From DAOUKH01 sp965219875 (GTDB lineage Bacteria > Chloroflexota > Dehalococcoidia > SHYB01): a stretch of DNA of 64,000 bases. Below the pieces are notes generated by a model. The model ran no database searches. It was not told the origin of the DNA and saw only the letters and a list, made by a program, of their open reading frames with translations. This document shows, one piece after another, positions 25,599 through 34,076 of this stretch (positions are counted from its first letter, which is position 1; every line of letters starts with the position of its first letter). The stretch is taken from contig CBDCOW010000001.1 in the NCBI GenBank assembly GCA_965219875.1, positions 1,178,001 to 1,242,000 of the forward strand, in the 5' to 3' direction. The position numbers and the translations under genes are program-made.

Positions 25599-27026
25599 TG
25601 TCGGTGTCCAATGAAAATGTCAGGGTAAATGTTCAATGACTATGTCAGTAGGGGGCTCCTCCAAGGGTGGTTGGGCGATGGCTTGGTTGGGGTGCGGGCC
25701 TTGGTTTTGGTCTGTGGGTAGTGAAGGCCATGGGATGGGGGGCCGGGCTTGCCGGCTGGGAGGCGGCCGTTGGAGCGGCGGCCCTTGCGAGCGCGCAGCA
25801 CGACGGGCGCGTCGGGGGCCGGGGCGACGGCCACGGTCCTGCCCTGATGGACGACGACGATGCGGCCGTCCAGCCGCTCCTGGACTTCGACCGTGGCGCG
25901 AGCGTAGCCGGCGCGGTGGCCGTCCGGCAGGAGCTGGAGAGCGGCGCCGTTGAACCGGACGGTGTCGTCGTTGGCCACGGTGCGAAGATACTTGAAGCAC
26001 AAGACCGCATCGAGGTCGAGGCCCGGCGCCGGCCGGCGATAGGCTGGTCCCGGCTGAGCCGGCGCCACGCCGAAGCGCCGATCGTAGCGCGGCAGGAAGT
26101 CCCAGAGCAGGGCGTTGGCCTCCTCGATGGCGGTGACGCCGGCGAGGCGCAGCTCGGAGACCAGGCGGTCCTGGAAGGTCTCCCAGGCGCGCTCGACGCG
26201 CCCCTTCGCCTGCGGCGTGTGGGCCAGGATGAGCTCAATGCCCAGTTCCTCAAGCGCCCTGGCGAACTGGGTCGGGTCGCGCCGGCCGCGGCGCTGCTCC
26301 TCCAGGCTCTCGGGGTCCTTGGGAGCGCGCTGGAAGATAGCATGCCGGTCGCTGTAGAGGGCCAGCGGGACGCCGTGCCGGTCGATGATCTCCTTGAGCA
26401 TGATCAGGTAGCCGTGGGCGTCCTCTTGCTCCCGGAACAGGGCGAAGGGGACCGTCCCGGTGGCGTCGTCTACGGCGCCGATGAGCGTCAGGTAGGGGCC
26501 GCGGCCCTCCAGCCAGTCGTGCCGGCTCCCGTCGATCTGCAGCAGCATCCCCTCCTGGGGGTAGCGCTCCCTTCGACGGTAGCGCTTGGCCGACCGGCGG
26601 CGGCGAGGACTGCCGACGCCCCCGGCCAGCAGGACCCGCCGGACGGTGGAGCGGGAGAGGCGGACGCCCTCCCGCTCCGCCAGCAGCTCGGTGAGATGCG
26701 TGTGGTTGAAGCCCGCATAGGGGCCTCGGGCCAGCGCCAGCACCTTCTCCCGCATCTCCGGGGACGTGGCGGTCGTCGGCTTCCTGCCTCGGTTCCCGTG
26801 AGCCACGGACGCAGCGCCCTCCCTTCGGTACGCCGCCAAGAGCCGCCACCCATGGCGCTCGCTCACCCCCATCAGCCCGGCCGCCTCAGCCACCGACGCC
26901 TTCCGCTCCAGCACGCCGTTCAACACCTGGAGCCTCGACTCTTCTCTCCTCGTCAACGTCAGTCCTTTCATAGACTGACATTTTCATTGAACAGTTACCT
27001 ACTGACGGAATCATTGCACACCGACA
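25599..27026 (-). mobile_element. complete 1428-bp insertion sequence, IS1202/ISTde1-like (ISNCY-type transposase)
   Basis: The element runs from TGTCGGTGT at 25599 to ACACCGACA at 27026 and contains one transposase gene. The outer inverted repeats share TGTCGGTGT-CAATGA-CAG with mismatches. A second, subterminal TGTTCAATGA-ATGTCAGT motif lies inside each end, as expected for transposase binding sites. It is flanked by perfect 16-base direct repeats (25583-25598 and 27027-27042). The TGT...ACA ends and long direct repeat agree, from memory, with the ISTde1 subgroup of the IS1202 family (15-18 bases). It inserted between the UGSC operon and the rpsL promoter. It looks intact and recent. Confidence 0.88.
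25640..26971 (-). CDS. DDE transposase (ISNCY/IS1202-type)
   Basis: A 443-residue transposase. N-terminal helix-turn-helix domain (residues 8-60: SVAEAAGLMGVSERHGWRLL), a linker HGNRGRKP typical of this group, and a second helix-turn-helix near 95-115. The retroviral-integrase-like core has the predicted triad Asp147 (LLQIDGSRHDWL), Asp208 (ALYSDRHAIF) and Glu260 (PQAKGRVERAWETFQDRL). The C-terminal 60 residues are basic and proline rich. The ATG at 26971 and the stop at 25640 both sit within the subterminal repeats. No frameshift or internal stop is seen, so the enzyme could be active. Confidence 0.92.
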   Translation of the reverse strand: MKGLTLTRREESRLQVLNGVLERKASVAEAAGLMGVSERHGWRLLAAYRREGAASVAHGNRGRKPTTATSPEMREKVLALARGPYAGFNHTHLTELLAEREGVRLSRSTVRRVLLAGGVGSPRRRRSAKRYRRRERYPQEGMLLQIDGSRHDWLEGRGPYLTLIGAVDDATGTVPFALFREQEDAHGYLIMLKEIIDRHGVPLALYSDRHAIFQRAPKDPESLEEQRRGRRDPTQFARALEELGIELILAHTPQAKGRVERAWETFQDRLVSELRLAGVTAIEEANALLWDFLPRYDRRFGVAPAQPGPAYRRPAPGLDLDAVLCFKYLRTVANDDTVRFNGAALQLLPDGHRAGYARATVEVQERLDGRIVVVHQGRTVAVAPAPDAPVVLRARKGRRSNGRLPAGKPGPPSHGLHYPQTKTKARTPTKPSPNHPWRSPLLT

Positions 27027-27042
27027 GGTGGAGGCCGCGCCG
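27027..27042 (+). repeat. right target-site direct repeat of the insertion sequence
   Basis: Identical to 25583-25598. Its last base is immediately followed by TTGACA of the rpsL promoter, so the insertion left the -35 box intact. Confidence 0.85.
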
Positions 27043-27071
27043 TTGACACTGTGGTGCCTTTCCTATAGACT
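27043..27071 (+). promoter_or_regulatory. str operon promoter candidate
   Basis: TTGACA at 27043-27048 with either TAGACT (27066-27071, 17-base spacer) or TATAGA (27064-27069, 15-base spacer) as the -10. It lies about 55-80 bases before the rpsL GTG and directly after the insertion sequence's direct repeat. Confidence 0.55.
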
Positions 27072-27124
27072 CCACGATTGGCCGAAGACGCGTGCTGCGA
27101 CGCGCGATTAGGTGTTAAGAACCC

Positions 27125-27556
27125 GTGCCGACGATCAACCAATTGATTCGCAAGGGACGCCGCGCTCCGCTCAAGCGGACGAAGGCCCCTGCCCTGCGCT
27201 ACAGGTATAACGCGCTGAAGAAGGCGCAGAAGCGCGATAGCGGCTCGCCTCAGAAGCGGGGCGTCTGCACGCAGGTGCGAACGGTGACGCCGAAGAAGCC
27301 TAACTCGGCCCTTCGGAAGGTGGCCCGCGTCCGCCTGACCAACGGTATGGAAGTAACGGCGTACATTCCGGGAGAGGGACATAACCTCCAGGAGCACTCC
27401 GTGGTGCTCATCCGAGGCGGCCGCGTCCCCGACCTTCCCGGTGTGCGTTATCACGTCATTCGCGGCACGCTAGACGCGGCCGGAGTTTCCGACCGCAAGC
27501 AGTCGCGCAGCAAGTACGGCGCGAAGAGGGGCAAGGGCCCCGGCGGAGGCGCCTAG
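27125..27556 (+). CDS. rpsL: 30S ribosomal protein S12
   Basis: Decoding-centre protein of the small subunit. The 143 residues include the conserved TPKKPNSALRKVARVRLTNG and GEGHNLQEHSVVLIRGGRV motifs; the lysines of the first are the classic streptomycin-resistance positions. Start is GTG. Between KAPAL and PQKRGVC there is an insertion of about 14 residues (RYRYNALKKAQKRDSGS) relative to the E. coli form. It is the first gene of the ribosomal run and lies 98 bases after the insertion sequence. Confidence 0.97.
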   Translation: MPTINQLIRKGRRAPLKRTKAPALRYRYNALKKAQKRDSGSPQKRGVCTQVRTVTPKKPNSALRKVARVRLTNGMEVTAYIPGEGHNLQEHSVVLIRGGRVPDLPGVRYHVIRGTLDAAGVSDRKQSRSKYGAKRGKGPGGGA

Positions 27557-27653
27557 CGTCGGAGATTGCCGGGGACGGGCTCGCGCCGCGCCACCCGCGG
27601 GGACGAGCCCGGAGCGTCTGTGTTCCCCCCTATCGTGAAAGTTTGGTAACACC

Positions 27654-28121
27654 GTGCGACGTAGAAAAGCGGAACGCAGAGTAGTCCCCCCCGACTGGAA
27701 ATACCGTCGGGAAGACCTCACGCGCTTCATCCATAAGATCATGCTCAACGGGAAGAAGTCCGTGGCGGAGCGGATCGTCTACGGCGCGTTCGACATCATT
27801 GAGAAAGAAACGGGCCGCCAGGGCCTCGAGATCTGGGATCAGGCGATGAAGAACGTCACGCCGGTGCTCCAGGTCAAGCCGCGCCGCGTCGGCGGCGCGA
27901 CCTACCAAGTGCCCGTTGAGATTCGTCCCGAGGTGCGCCCGGCCTTGGCCATGCGCTGGATCGTCGGCGCGGCGCGGAGCCGTGCCGGACGCCCCATGCG
28001 TGAGCGCTTGGCCGCCGAACTCATGGACGCCTCCCGCGGCCAGGGCGCGGCGGTGAAACGCAGGGAAGACCTCTTTAGGATGGCGGAGGCCAACCGCGCC
28101 TTCGTCCACTATCGCTGGTAG
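27654..28121 (+). CDS. rpsG: 30S ribosomal protein S7
   Basis: Primary 16S rRNA-binding protein that nucleates the head of the 30S subunit. The 155-residue sequence begins RRRKAERRVVPPDWKYRR and carries FIHKIMLNGKKSVAERIVYG and YQVPVEIRPEVRPALAMRWIV, which are typical. GTG start. It lies between rpsL and fusA in the str operon order. Confidence 0.96.
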   Translation: MRRRKAERRVVPPDWKYRREDLTRFIHKIMLNGKKSVAERIVYGAFDIIEKETGRQGLEIWDQAMKNVTPVLQVKPRRVGGATYQVPVEIRPEVRPALAMRWIVGAARSRAGRPMRERLAAELMDASRGQGAAVKRREDLFRMAEANRAFVHYRW

Positions 28122-28200
28122 GAAGCTCCTATCGGCGATTCTTTTTGTACGCAATGTTCTGGTTTGACGGTAGGAGAAAGACCTCCCACGGATTGACGAG

Positions 28201-30282
28201 ATGACGGACAAAACATTCCCCCTCAACAAGGTCCGTAATATCGGGTTCATCGCCCACATCGACGCCGGGAAGACCACGGTCACCGAGCGGGTGCTCTTCT
28301 ACACGGGCCGCACCTATAAGATCGGTGAGGTCCACGAAGGCACCGCGACGATGGACTGGATGGACCAGGAGCGCGAGCGCGGCATCACCATCACCGCCGC
28401 CGCCACCACCGCCCACTGGCGCGACACCCGCATCAACATCATCGACACCCCCGGCCACGTCGACTTCACCGCCGAAGTCGAGCGCAGCCTCCGTGTCCTC
28501 GACGGCGGCGTCGTCGTCTTCGATGCCGTGGCCGGCGTTCAGCCGCAGTCGGAGACCGTCTGGCGGCAGGCCGAACGCTACCACGTCCCCCGCATGGTCT
28601 TCGTCAACAAGATGGACCGCGTCGGGGCCGACTTCTTCCGCACCCTCGACTCTATCCGCGACCGGCTCAAGGCTAGGCTCGCGGTTACCCAGATCCCGAT
28701 CGGGGCAGAGGACGCCTTCCGCGGCGTCGTCGACGTCATCGATCGGCAAGCGATGATCTTTCCCGGGGACGGCTCTCCGCCCCTGGCCGCCGAGATGCCC
28801 GCCGAGCTCACCGAACAGGTCGAGGCCGTCCGCGAAGAGCTTGTCGAGCGTATCGCGGAGACCGACGAAGACCTCACGATGAAGTTCCTCGGCGGCGAGG
28901 AGATCGGCTCCGATGAGTTGAAGCGGGCCCTGCGCGCCTCCACCATCGCCAACCGGCTCGTTCCCGTCTTCATGGGCACAGCGCTCAAGAACAAGGGCAT
29001 CCAGCTGCTGCTCGATGCCGTCATCGACTATCTGCCCTCGCCGGAGGACGTGCCCGCCGTAACGGGGACGAATCCGCACAACGAGGCCCCCGAGGCCCGC
29101 GAACCCCGTACCGACGAGCCCTTCGCGGCGCTCGCGTTCAAAGTGGTGACCGACCCCTTCGTGGGGCGGCTTGTGTGGCTCCGGGTCTACTCGGGCGCGA
29201 TGGAAGCCGGCGGCGCCGTACTTAACTCCGCCAAGGGGCGCAAGGACCGGCTCGGCCGCCTCGTCCAGATGCACGCCAACCACCGCGAGGAGGCCGACAA
29301 GGCCGTCACCGGCGACATCGTGGCCGCCGTCGGTTTGAAGAACACCTTCACCGGCGATACGCTCTGCGACGCGTCGCGGCCCATCGTTTTGGAGACCATC
29401 CGGTTCCCCGAGCCAGTCATCTCTGTCGCTATCGAACCCAAGAGCCGCGCCGAGCAGGACAAGCTCACCGAGAGCATCCGCAAGCTCGGCGAAGAAGACC
29501 CCACGTTCCAGGTCCGGCAGGACAACGATACGGGCCAGACGGTGATCTCCGGCATGGGCGAGCTGCATCTCGAAGTGCTCGTCGAGCGCATGCGCCGCGA
29601 ACACAACGTCGACGCCAACGTCGGCAAGCCCCAGGTGGCCTACCGCGAGGCGATCACGTCGAGCGCCCGGGCCGAGGGCCGCTTCATCCGCCAGACCGGC
29701 GGGCGCGGTCAGTTCGGCCACGTCGTTATCGAGATCGAGCCGAACGGGCGAGGCAAGGGCTTCGCGTTCGAGAACAAGATCGTGGGCGGCGCCGTCCCCC
29801 GCGAGTACATCCGGCCCACGGAGCAAGGCATCAAACAAGCCCTCGAGACCGGCGTCATCGCGGGCTACCCCGTGCTCGACGTGAAGGTGACGTTGATCGA
29901 CGGTTCCTTCCACCCCGTGGACTCCTCCGAGATGGCTTTCAAGATCGCGGGCTCGATGGCGGTGAAGGAAGCGGTACGGAAGGCCTCGCCGGTGCTGCTC
30001 GAACCGATCATGTCCGTTGAGGTGGTCACCCCCGGCGACTTCCTCGGCGATATTCTCGGCGACCTCAACAGCCGCCGCGGCCGCGTCCAGAACATCGAGG
30101 GCGTCGGCGATACCCAGGCGGTCAAGGCGTCGGCGCCGCTGTCCGAGACGTTCGGCTATGCGACGGCCATACGGTCGCTGACCCAGGGGCGCGCCACGCA
30201 CACCCTGCAATTCGATAGCTACCAAGAGATTCCCAAGGCGATCGCGGCGGAGATTACGGGCCAGGTCAACCTCGCCCGGTAG
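28201..30282 (+). CDS. fusA: translation elongation factor G
   Basis: GTPase that drives translocation and ribosome recycling. The 693 residues have the complete five-domain plan. G-domain motifs are AHIDAGKTT (G1), the RGITI box (G2), DTPGHVDF (G3) and NKMDR (G4). The later domains include GELHLEVLVERM and the domain IV loop. tuf, which often follows fusA, is absent; rpsJ comes next after 40 bases. Confidence 0.97.
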   Translation: MTDKTFPLNKVRNIGFIAHIDAGKTTVTERVLFYTGRTYKIGEVHEGTATMDWMDQERERGITITAAATTAHWRDTRINIIDTPGHVDFTAEVERSLRVLDGGVVVFDAVAGVQPQSETVWRQAERYHVPRMVFVNKMDRVGADFFRTLDSIRDRLKARLAVTQIPIGAEDAFRGVVDVIDRQAMIFPGDGSPPLAAEMPAELTEQVEAVREELVERIAETDEDLTMKFLGGEEIGSDELKRALRASTIANRLVPVFMGTALKNKGIQLLLDAVIDYLPSPEDVPAVTGTNPHNEAPEAREPRTDEPFAALAFKVVTDPFVGRLVWLRVYSGAMEAGGAVLNSAKGRKDRLGRLVQMHANHREEADKAVTGDIVAAVGLKNTFTGDTLCDASRPIVLETIRFPEPVISVAIEPKSRAEQDKLTESIRKLGEEDPTFQVRQDNDTGQTVISGMGELHLEVLVERMRREHNVDANVGKPQVAYREAITSSARAEGRFIRQTGGRGQFGHVVIEIEPNGRGKGFAFENKIVGGAVPREYIRPTEQGIKQALETGVIAGYPVLDVKVTLIDGSFHPVDSSEMAFKIAGSMAVKEAVRKASPVLLEPIMSVEVVTPGDFLGDILGDLNSRRGRVQNIEGVGDTQAVKASAPLSETFGYATAIRSLTQGRATHTLQFDSYQEIPKAIAAEITGQVNLAR

Positions 30283-30322
30283 GCGCGGCCTCGGCGAAGA
30301 CAAGAATGGACACCGAAACACG

Positions 30323-30643
30323 ATGACGACGACGCGGCAGCGCATACGAATCCGGATCAAGCTCAAGGCGTACGACCACCGGATACTGGACCAGTCGGCG
30401 AGCCAGATCGTGGAGGCCGCGGAGCGGACCGGCGCGGCCGTCGCGGGTCCGGTGCCGCTGCCCACCAACATCAGGCGGTTCACCGTGATCCGCTCGCCGC
30501 ACATCGATAAGGACTCGCGGGAGCAGTTCGAGATGCGCACCCACAAGCGCCTCATCGACGTGCTCGAACCCACCTCCAAGACCATCGACGCACTGACGCG
30601 GCTCAACCTGCCCGCCGGCGTGGATATCGAGATCAAACTCTAG
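30323..30643 (+). CDS. rpsJ: 30S ribosomal protein S10
   Basis: Small-subunit head protein that also joins transcription antitermination complexes as NusE. The 106 residues contain RIRIKLKAYDHRILDQSA, GPVPLPTNIRRFTVIRSPH and the HKRLIDVLEPT end, all conserved. It is the first gene of the S10 section and is followed by rplC after 11 bases. Confidence 0.96.
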   Translation: MTTTRQRIRIRIKLKAYDHRILDQSASQIVEAAERTGAAVAGPVPLPTNIRRFTVIRSPHIDKDSREQFEMRTHKRLIDVLEPTSKTIDALTRLNLPAGVDIEIKL

Positions 30644-30654
30644 ACGGGCCCGCC

Positions 30655-31296
30655 ATGGTACAAGCGATCATCGGACGCAAAATCGGCATGACCCAGCTTT
30701 TCTCGGAAGAGGACGGCTCGGTGACGCCGGTCACCGCCATCGAGGCCGGGCCCTGCACCGTGGTGCAGGTCAAGACGCTCGCGAACGACGGCTACGAGGC
30801 TGTGCAACTCGGCTTCGGCCATAAGAAGCGCCACAACAAGCCGGCCCAGGGCCATCTGAAGGGGACCGGCACTTTCGCGGTGCTCCGCGAGGTGCGCGTC
30901 GACGACGCCGCGCAGTACGAAGTCGGCCAGACCATCGACGTGAGCATCTTCGAGGAAGGTTCGAAGGTCGACATCGTGGGGCGCTCGCGAGGGATGGGCT
31001 TCGCCGGCGGCGTCAAGCGTTACCACTTCGCCGGTGGCCCCAAGACGCACGGCCAGTCGGACCGGCACCGCGCACCCGGCTCGGTCGGGGCGGGGACCAC
31101 GCCGGGCCGTGTCTTCAAGGGTCTGCACATGGCGGGCCGCATGGGCGACGAACGAAAGACGACGCAGAACCTGCGCGTGATGAAGGTCGAGCCGGAGCGC
31201 AATCTGATCATGGTCCGCGGCGCCGTCCCCGGCATCAGCACCGGCCTCGTCATGGTCTGCCAGGCCGTGAAGACCCGGAAGAAGTCCCAGTCATGA
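30655..31296 (+). CDS. rplC: 50S ribosomal protein L3
   Basis: Early-assembly 23S rRNA-binding protein near the peptidyl transferase centre. The 213 residues show IIGRKIGMTQLFSEEDG at the start and the central loop GFAGGVKRYHFAGGPKTHG and HRAPGSVGAGTTPGRVFKG. The stop overlaps the rplD start as ATGA. Confidence 0.96.
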   Translation: MVQAIIGRKIGMTQLFSEEDGSVTPVTAIEAGPCTVVQVKTLANDGYEAVQLGFGHKKRHNKPAQGHLKGTGTFAVLREVRVDDAAQYEVGQTIDVSIFEEGSKVDIVGRSRGMGFAGGVKRYHFAGGPKTHGQSDRHRAPGSVGAGTTPGRVFKGLHMAGRMGDERKTTQNLRVMKVEPERNLIMVRGAVPGISTGLVMVCQAVKTRKKSQS

Positions 31297-32288
31297 CGAT
31301 CAGCGTTCCCGTCAAAGACGTCAGCGGCAGGCAGGTGGCCAAGCTCGGCCTGAACGAGGCCGTCTTCGGCGTCGAGATGAATGAGGCCGTGGTCTACCAA
31401 GCCCTCGTGCGGCAGCGTGCCAACGAACGGCAGGGCACGGCGAGCGCCAAGACGCGCGGCGAGGTGAGCGGCTCGACCCGCAAGCCGTGGCGCCAGAAGC
31501 ACACGGGCCGCGCCCGCGTGGGCACCCGCATGTCCCCCCTGTGGCGGCACGGCGGCGTCATTTTCGGCCCCAAGCCGCGGGACTACACCAAGGCCATGCC
31601 GCGGAAGATGCGCCGTCTCGCCATCCGCTGCCTCCTCTCCGACAAGCAGCGCGACTCGGAGCTTTCGGTGGTCAAGGAGATCAAGCTCGAAGGCAAGACG
31701 AAGCAAGTCGTCGAGTTCTTCGATGCGCTCGACATCTCCGGGAGCGGCGTGCTCATCGTCACCGAGACCCCTGAAGCGGGACTCATGCGCGGAGCGCGGA
31801 ACCTCGAACGGGTGAAGACCGTCCCCGCGGCGCAGCTCAACGTAGGCGATTTGCTCAAGTATCAATTCCTCGTGATGACCGTCGAGGCGGTGCGCGCCGC
31901 CGAACGCATTTGGGCGCGGCGCAAGATCGACCGCAAACGCGTCCCCATCGAGGATGAGGCGGTCCCCGAAGCCATCGAGGAGCCGGTCGAAATCGAGCCT
32001 GAACCGGAACCCGTGCCTGAGCCCGAGCCGGTAGCGGAAGTCGAGGCTGAGCCTTCCGAAGCGGAAGCTGAGGCCGAGCCTTCCGAAGTCGAGCCGGAGC
32101 CGACGCCCGCCGTGCCCGAAGCCGCGGCGAAGGATGAGGCCGATAAGGCCGACGAGGACGAGGCCCCACGGCCCCGCCGCCGCCGCGCTCCCGCGGCAGG
32201 GTCCCGTTCCCGCTCGGCACGTGCTAGGAGCACCAAGAAGAAGGCCACGGACGAGCCGTCCGCGGACGGGGACGGAGCGGCGTCATGA
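31293..32288 (+). CDS. rplD: 50S ribosomal protein L4 with long C-terminal extension
   Basis: Lines the polypeptide exit tunnel. Residues 1-212 are a normal L4: the loop GSTRKPWRQKHTGRARVG and the C-terminal LVMTVEAVRAAE. An extra tail of about 115 residues follows, first acidic and proline rich (glutamate/proline repeats), then basic (arginine/serine/lysine rich). L4 is usually about 200-210 residues. The frame is uninterrupted and rplW overlaps its stop by 4 bases, so the tail is genuine. Confidence 0.95.
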   Translation: MTISVPVKDVSGRQVAKLGLNEAVFGVEMNEAVVYQALVRQRANERQGTASAKTRGEVSGSTRKPWRQKHTGRARVGTRMSPLWRHGGVIFGPKPRDYTKAMPRKMRRLAIRCLLSDKQRDSELSVVKEIKLEGKTKQVVEFFDALDISGSGVLIVTETPEAGLMRGARNLERVKTVPAAQLNVGDLLKYQFLVMTVEAVRAAERIWARRKIDRKRVPIEDEAVPEAIEEPVEIEPEPEPVPEPEPVAEVEAEPSEAEAEAEPSEVEPEPTPAVPEAAAKDEADKADEDEAPRPRRRRAPAAGSRSRSARARSTKKKATDEPSADGDGAAS

Positions 32289-32569
32289 ACCTCTACGACG
32301 TCGTCCGCCGCCCCGTGATTACCGAGAAGAGCACCATGCTTGCCGAGGACGGACGATATACGTTCGAGGTCGCGGCCGGCGCCAACAAGGCGCGGGTGAA
32401 GGAGGCGGTGGAGACCGCCTTCGGGGTCAAGGTCGCCCAGGTGAACGTGATGTCGGTCCACGGCAAGCGGAAGCGGTTCGGTCCGCGCCTCAAGGCAAAG
32501 CCGTCCTGGCGCAAAGCGGTGATCACCCTGGCCAAGGGCGAGAAGATCGAATTCTTTGGCGGCGGATAG
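32285..32569 (+). CDS. rplW: 50S ribosomal protein L23
   Basis: Sits at the exit of the nascent-chain tunnel and docks trigger factor and SRP. The 94 residues include DVVRRPVITEKSTMLAEDG and VNVMSVHGKRKRFG, the usual landmarks. ATGA overlap with rplD. Confidence 0.95.
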   Translation: MNLYDVVRRPVITEKSTMLAEDGRYTFEVAAGANKARVKEAVETAFGVKVAQVNVMSVHGKRKRFGPRLKAKPSWRKAVITLAKGEKIEFFGGG

Positions 32570-32581
32570 GCGAGATCTCTC

Positions 32582-33418
32582 ATGCCAGTCAAGAAATTTA
32601 AACCCACCTCTCCCGGCCGCCGCGGCATGTCGGGGCCGACCTTCGAGGAGATTACGAAGAGCCGGCCCGAGAAGTCGCTGGTGCGCGCCAAGCGGAAGAA
32701 CCACGCCGGCCGCAACGCGCGGGGCAAGATCACCGTGCGCCACCGGGGCGGCGGCTCCAAGCGCAAGCTGCGCATTATCGACTTCAAGCGCGACAAGAGC
32801 GGCGTGCCCGGCAAGGTGACCGCCATCGAGTACGACCCGAATCGGTCGGCCCGCCTCGCCCTCGTCGTCTACGTCGACGGCGACAAACGCTATATGCTTG
32901 CGCCCGTCGGGCTGAAGGTTGGCGATGCCGTCCAGGCCGGTGAGGGCGCGGAGATCAAGCCGGGCAACGCGCTTCCCATGCGGTCGATCCCCACGGGAAC
33001 GCGCATCCACAATATCGAAATGAACCTGGGCAAGGGCGGGCAGATCGTCAGGTCGGCCGGGACCTCGGCCCAGCTCTTGGCGAAAGAGGAAGGCTACGTG
33101 CTGGTGCGCCTGCCCTCGGGCGAGACGCGGCGCTTTCACGGCAACTGTATGGCCACCGTCGGCCAGGTAGGCAACGTCGACCACAAAAACCAGAACATGG
33201 GCAAGGCTGGGCGCATGCGCAACAAGGGCCGCCGCCCGCGTGTCCGCGGCATCGCCATGAACCCGCGCGATCATCCGCACGGCGGCGGCGAGGGGCGCTC
33301 CGGCATCGGCATGCCCAGTCCGAAGTCGCCCTGGGGCAAGCCGACCCTCGGCTATCGCACCCGCAGCAAGAAAAAGCCCAGCAGCTCGATGATCGTGAAG
33401 CGGCGGGGCAGGAAGTAG
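32582..33418 (+). CDS. rplB: 50S ribosomal protein L2
   Basis: Essential for subunit association and peptidyl transfer. The 278 residues match the family, with GRNARGKITVRHRGGGSKR near the start and the catalytic-region segment MNPRDHPHGGGEGRS near 224 that carries the conserved histidine. No tail is present, unlike several neighbours. Confidence 0.97.
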   Translation: MPVKKFKPTSPGRRGMSGPTFEEITKSRPEKSLVRAKRKNHAGRNARGKITVRHRGGGSKRKLRIIDFKRDKSGVPGKVTAIEYDPNRSARLALVVYVDGDKRYMLAPVGLKVGDAVQAGEGAEIKPGNALPMRSIPTGTRIHNIEMNLGKGGQIVRSAGTSAQLLAKEEGYVLVRLPSGETRRFHGNCMATVGQVGNVDHKNQNMGKAGRMRNKGRRPRVRGIAMNPRDHPHGGGEGRSGIGMPSPKSPWGKPTLGYRTRSKKKPSSSMIVKRRGRK

Positions 33419-33424
33419 GACGAC

Positions 33425-33715
33425 GTGTCGAGGTCGACGAAAAAGGGGCCCTATGTACACCCCAAACTCGCCAAGCGCGTGGAGGCCGCCGCCCGCTCGC
33501 AGCAGAAGGTGGTGATCAAGACTTGGTCCCGCGCCTCGATGATCATGCCCGACATGGTCGGGCTCACCATTGCTGTCCACGACGGGCGCCGGCACGTGCC
33601 CGTCTTCATCACCGAGAATATGATAGGACACCGCCTCGGCGAGTTTTCCCCGACGAGGACGTTCCGCGGCCACGTTGGCAGGGGCCGCAGCGAACGCACG
33701 TCGTCGGTGCGCTGA
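33425..33715 (+). CDS. rpsS: 30S ribosomal protein S19
   Basis: Head protein that contacts the 50S subunit with S13. The 96 residues start RSTKKGPYVHPKLAKRV and contain IVEVRR-like TWSRASMIMPDMVG and the GHRLGEFSPTRTFRGH motif. GTG start, six bases after rplB. Confidence 0.95.
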   Translation: MSRSTKKGPYVHPKLAKRVEAAARSQQKVVIKTWSRASMIMPDMVGLTIAVHDGRRHVPVFITENMIGHRLGEFSPTRTFRGHVGRGRSERTSSVR

Positions 33716-33735
33716 GCGCGCTAATCGGAGCAATC

Positions 33736-34074
33736 GTGGAAGTCCGCGCCGTAGCAAAGAACATAAGCATCTCGCCCAAGAAGTTGGGGCGGGTGGTCGA
33801 GGCCGTCCGGGGCCGCCCCGTGGGGGAGGCGCTCACGATCTTGCGCTTCCTGCCGACGCCCGCGGCCCACGAAGTGGCGAAGGCCGTCAAGTCGGCCGCC
33901 GCCAACGCCGAGAACAACTATCAAATGGACCCCGACTCCCTCCGTGTGGTGAGCATCACCGCCAACGAGGGAATGAAGCTGCGCCGCTTCCAGCCCATGG
34001 CGCGCGGCCGCGCCGGGACCGTCCGCAAGCGGTCGAGCCATATCACCGTCACCGTCGACGAGCAGGAGGCCTAG
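33736..34074 (+). CDS. rplV: 50S ribosomal protein L22
   Basis: Lines the exit tunnel opposite L4. I take the GTG at 33736, which has GGAG five bases upstream and gives a 112-residue protein starting VEVRAVAKNISISPKKLGRV, the usual L22 opening. The longer frame from 33523 runs antisense-like through rpsS in another frame. The tunnel-facing loop MKLRRFQPMARGRAG and the SSHITVTV end are conserved. Confidence 0.94.
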   Translation: MEVRAVAKNISISPKKLGRVVEAVRGRPVGEALTILRFLPTPAAHEVAKAVKSAAANAENNYQMDPDSLRVVSITANEGMKLRRFQPMARGRAGTVRKRSSHITVTVDEQEA

Positions 34075-34076
34075 GC

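Noticed and set aside
28129..30636. 835-residue open frame on the minus strand opposite fusA
   Set aside because: Antisense shadow of fusA and rpsJ caused by GC-rich codon use; the sense frames are unmistakable EF-G and S10.
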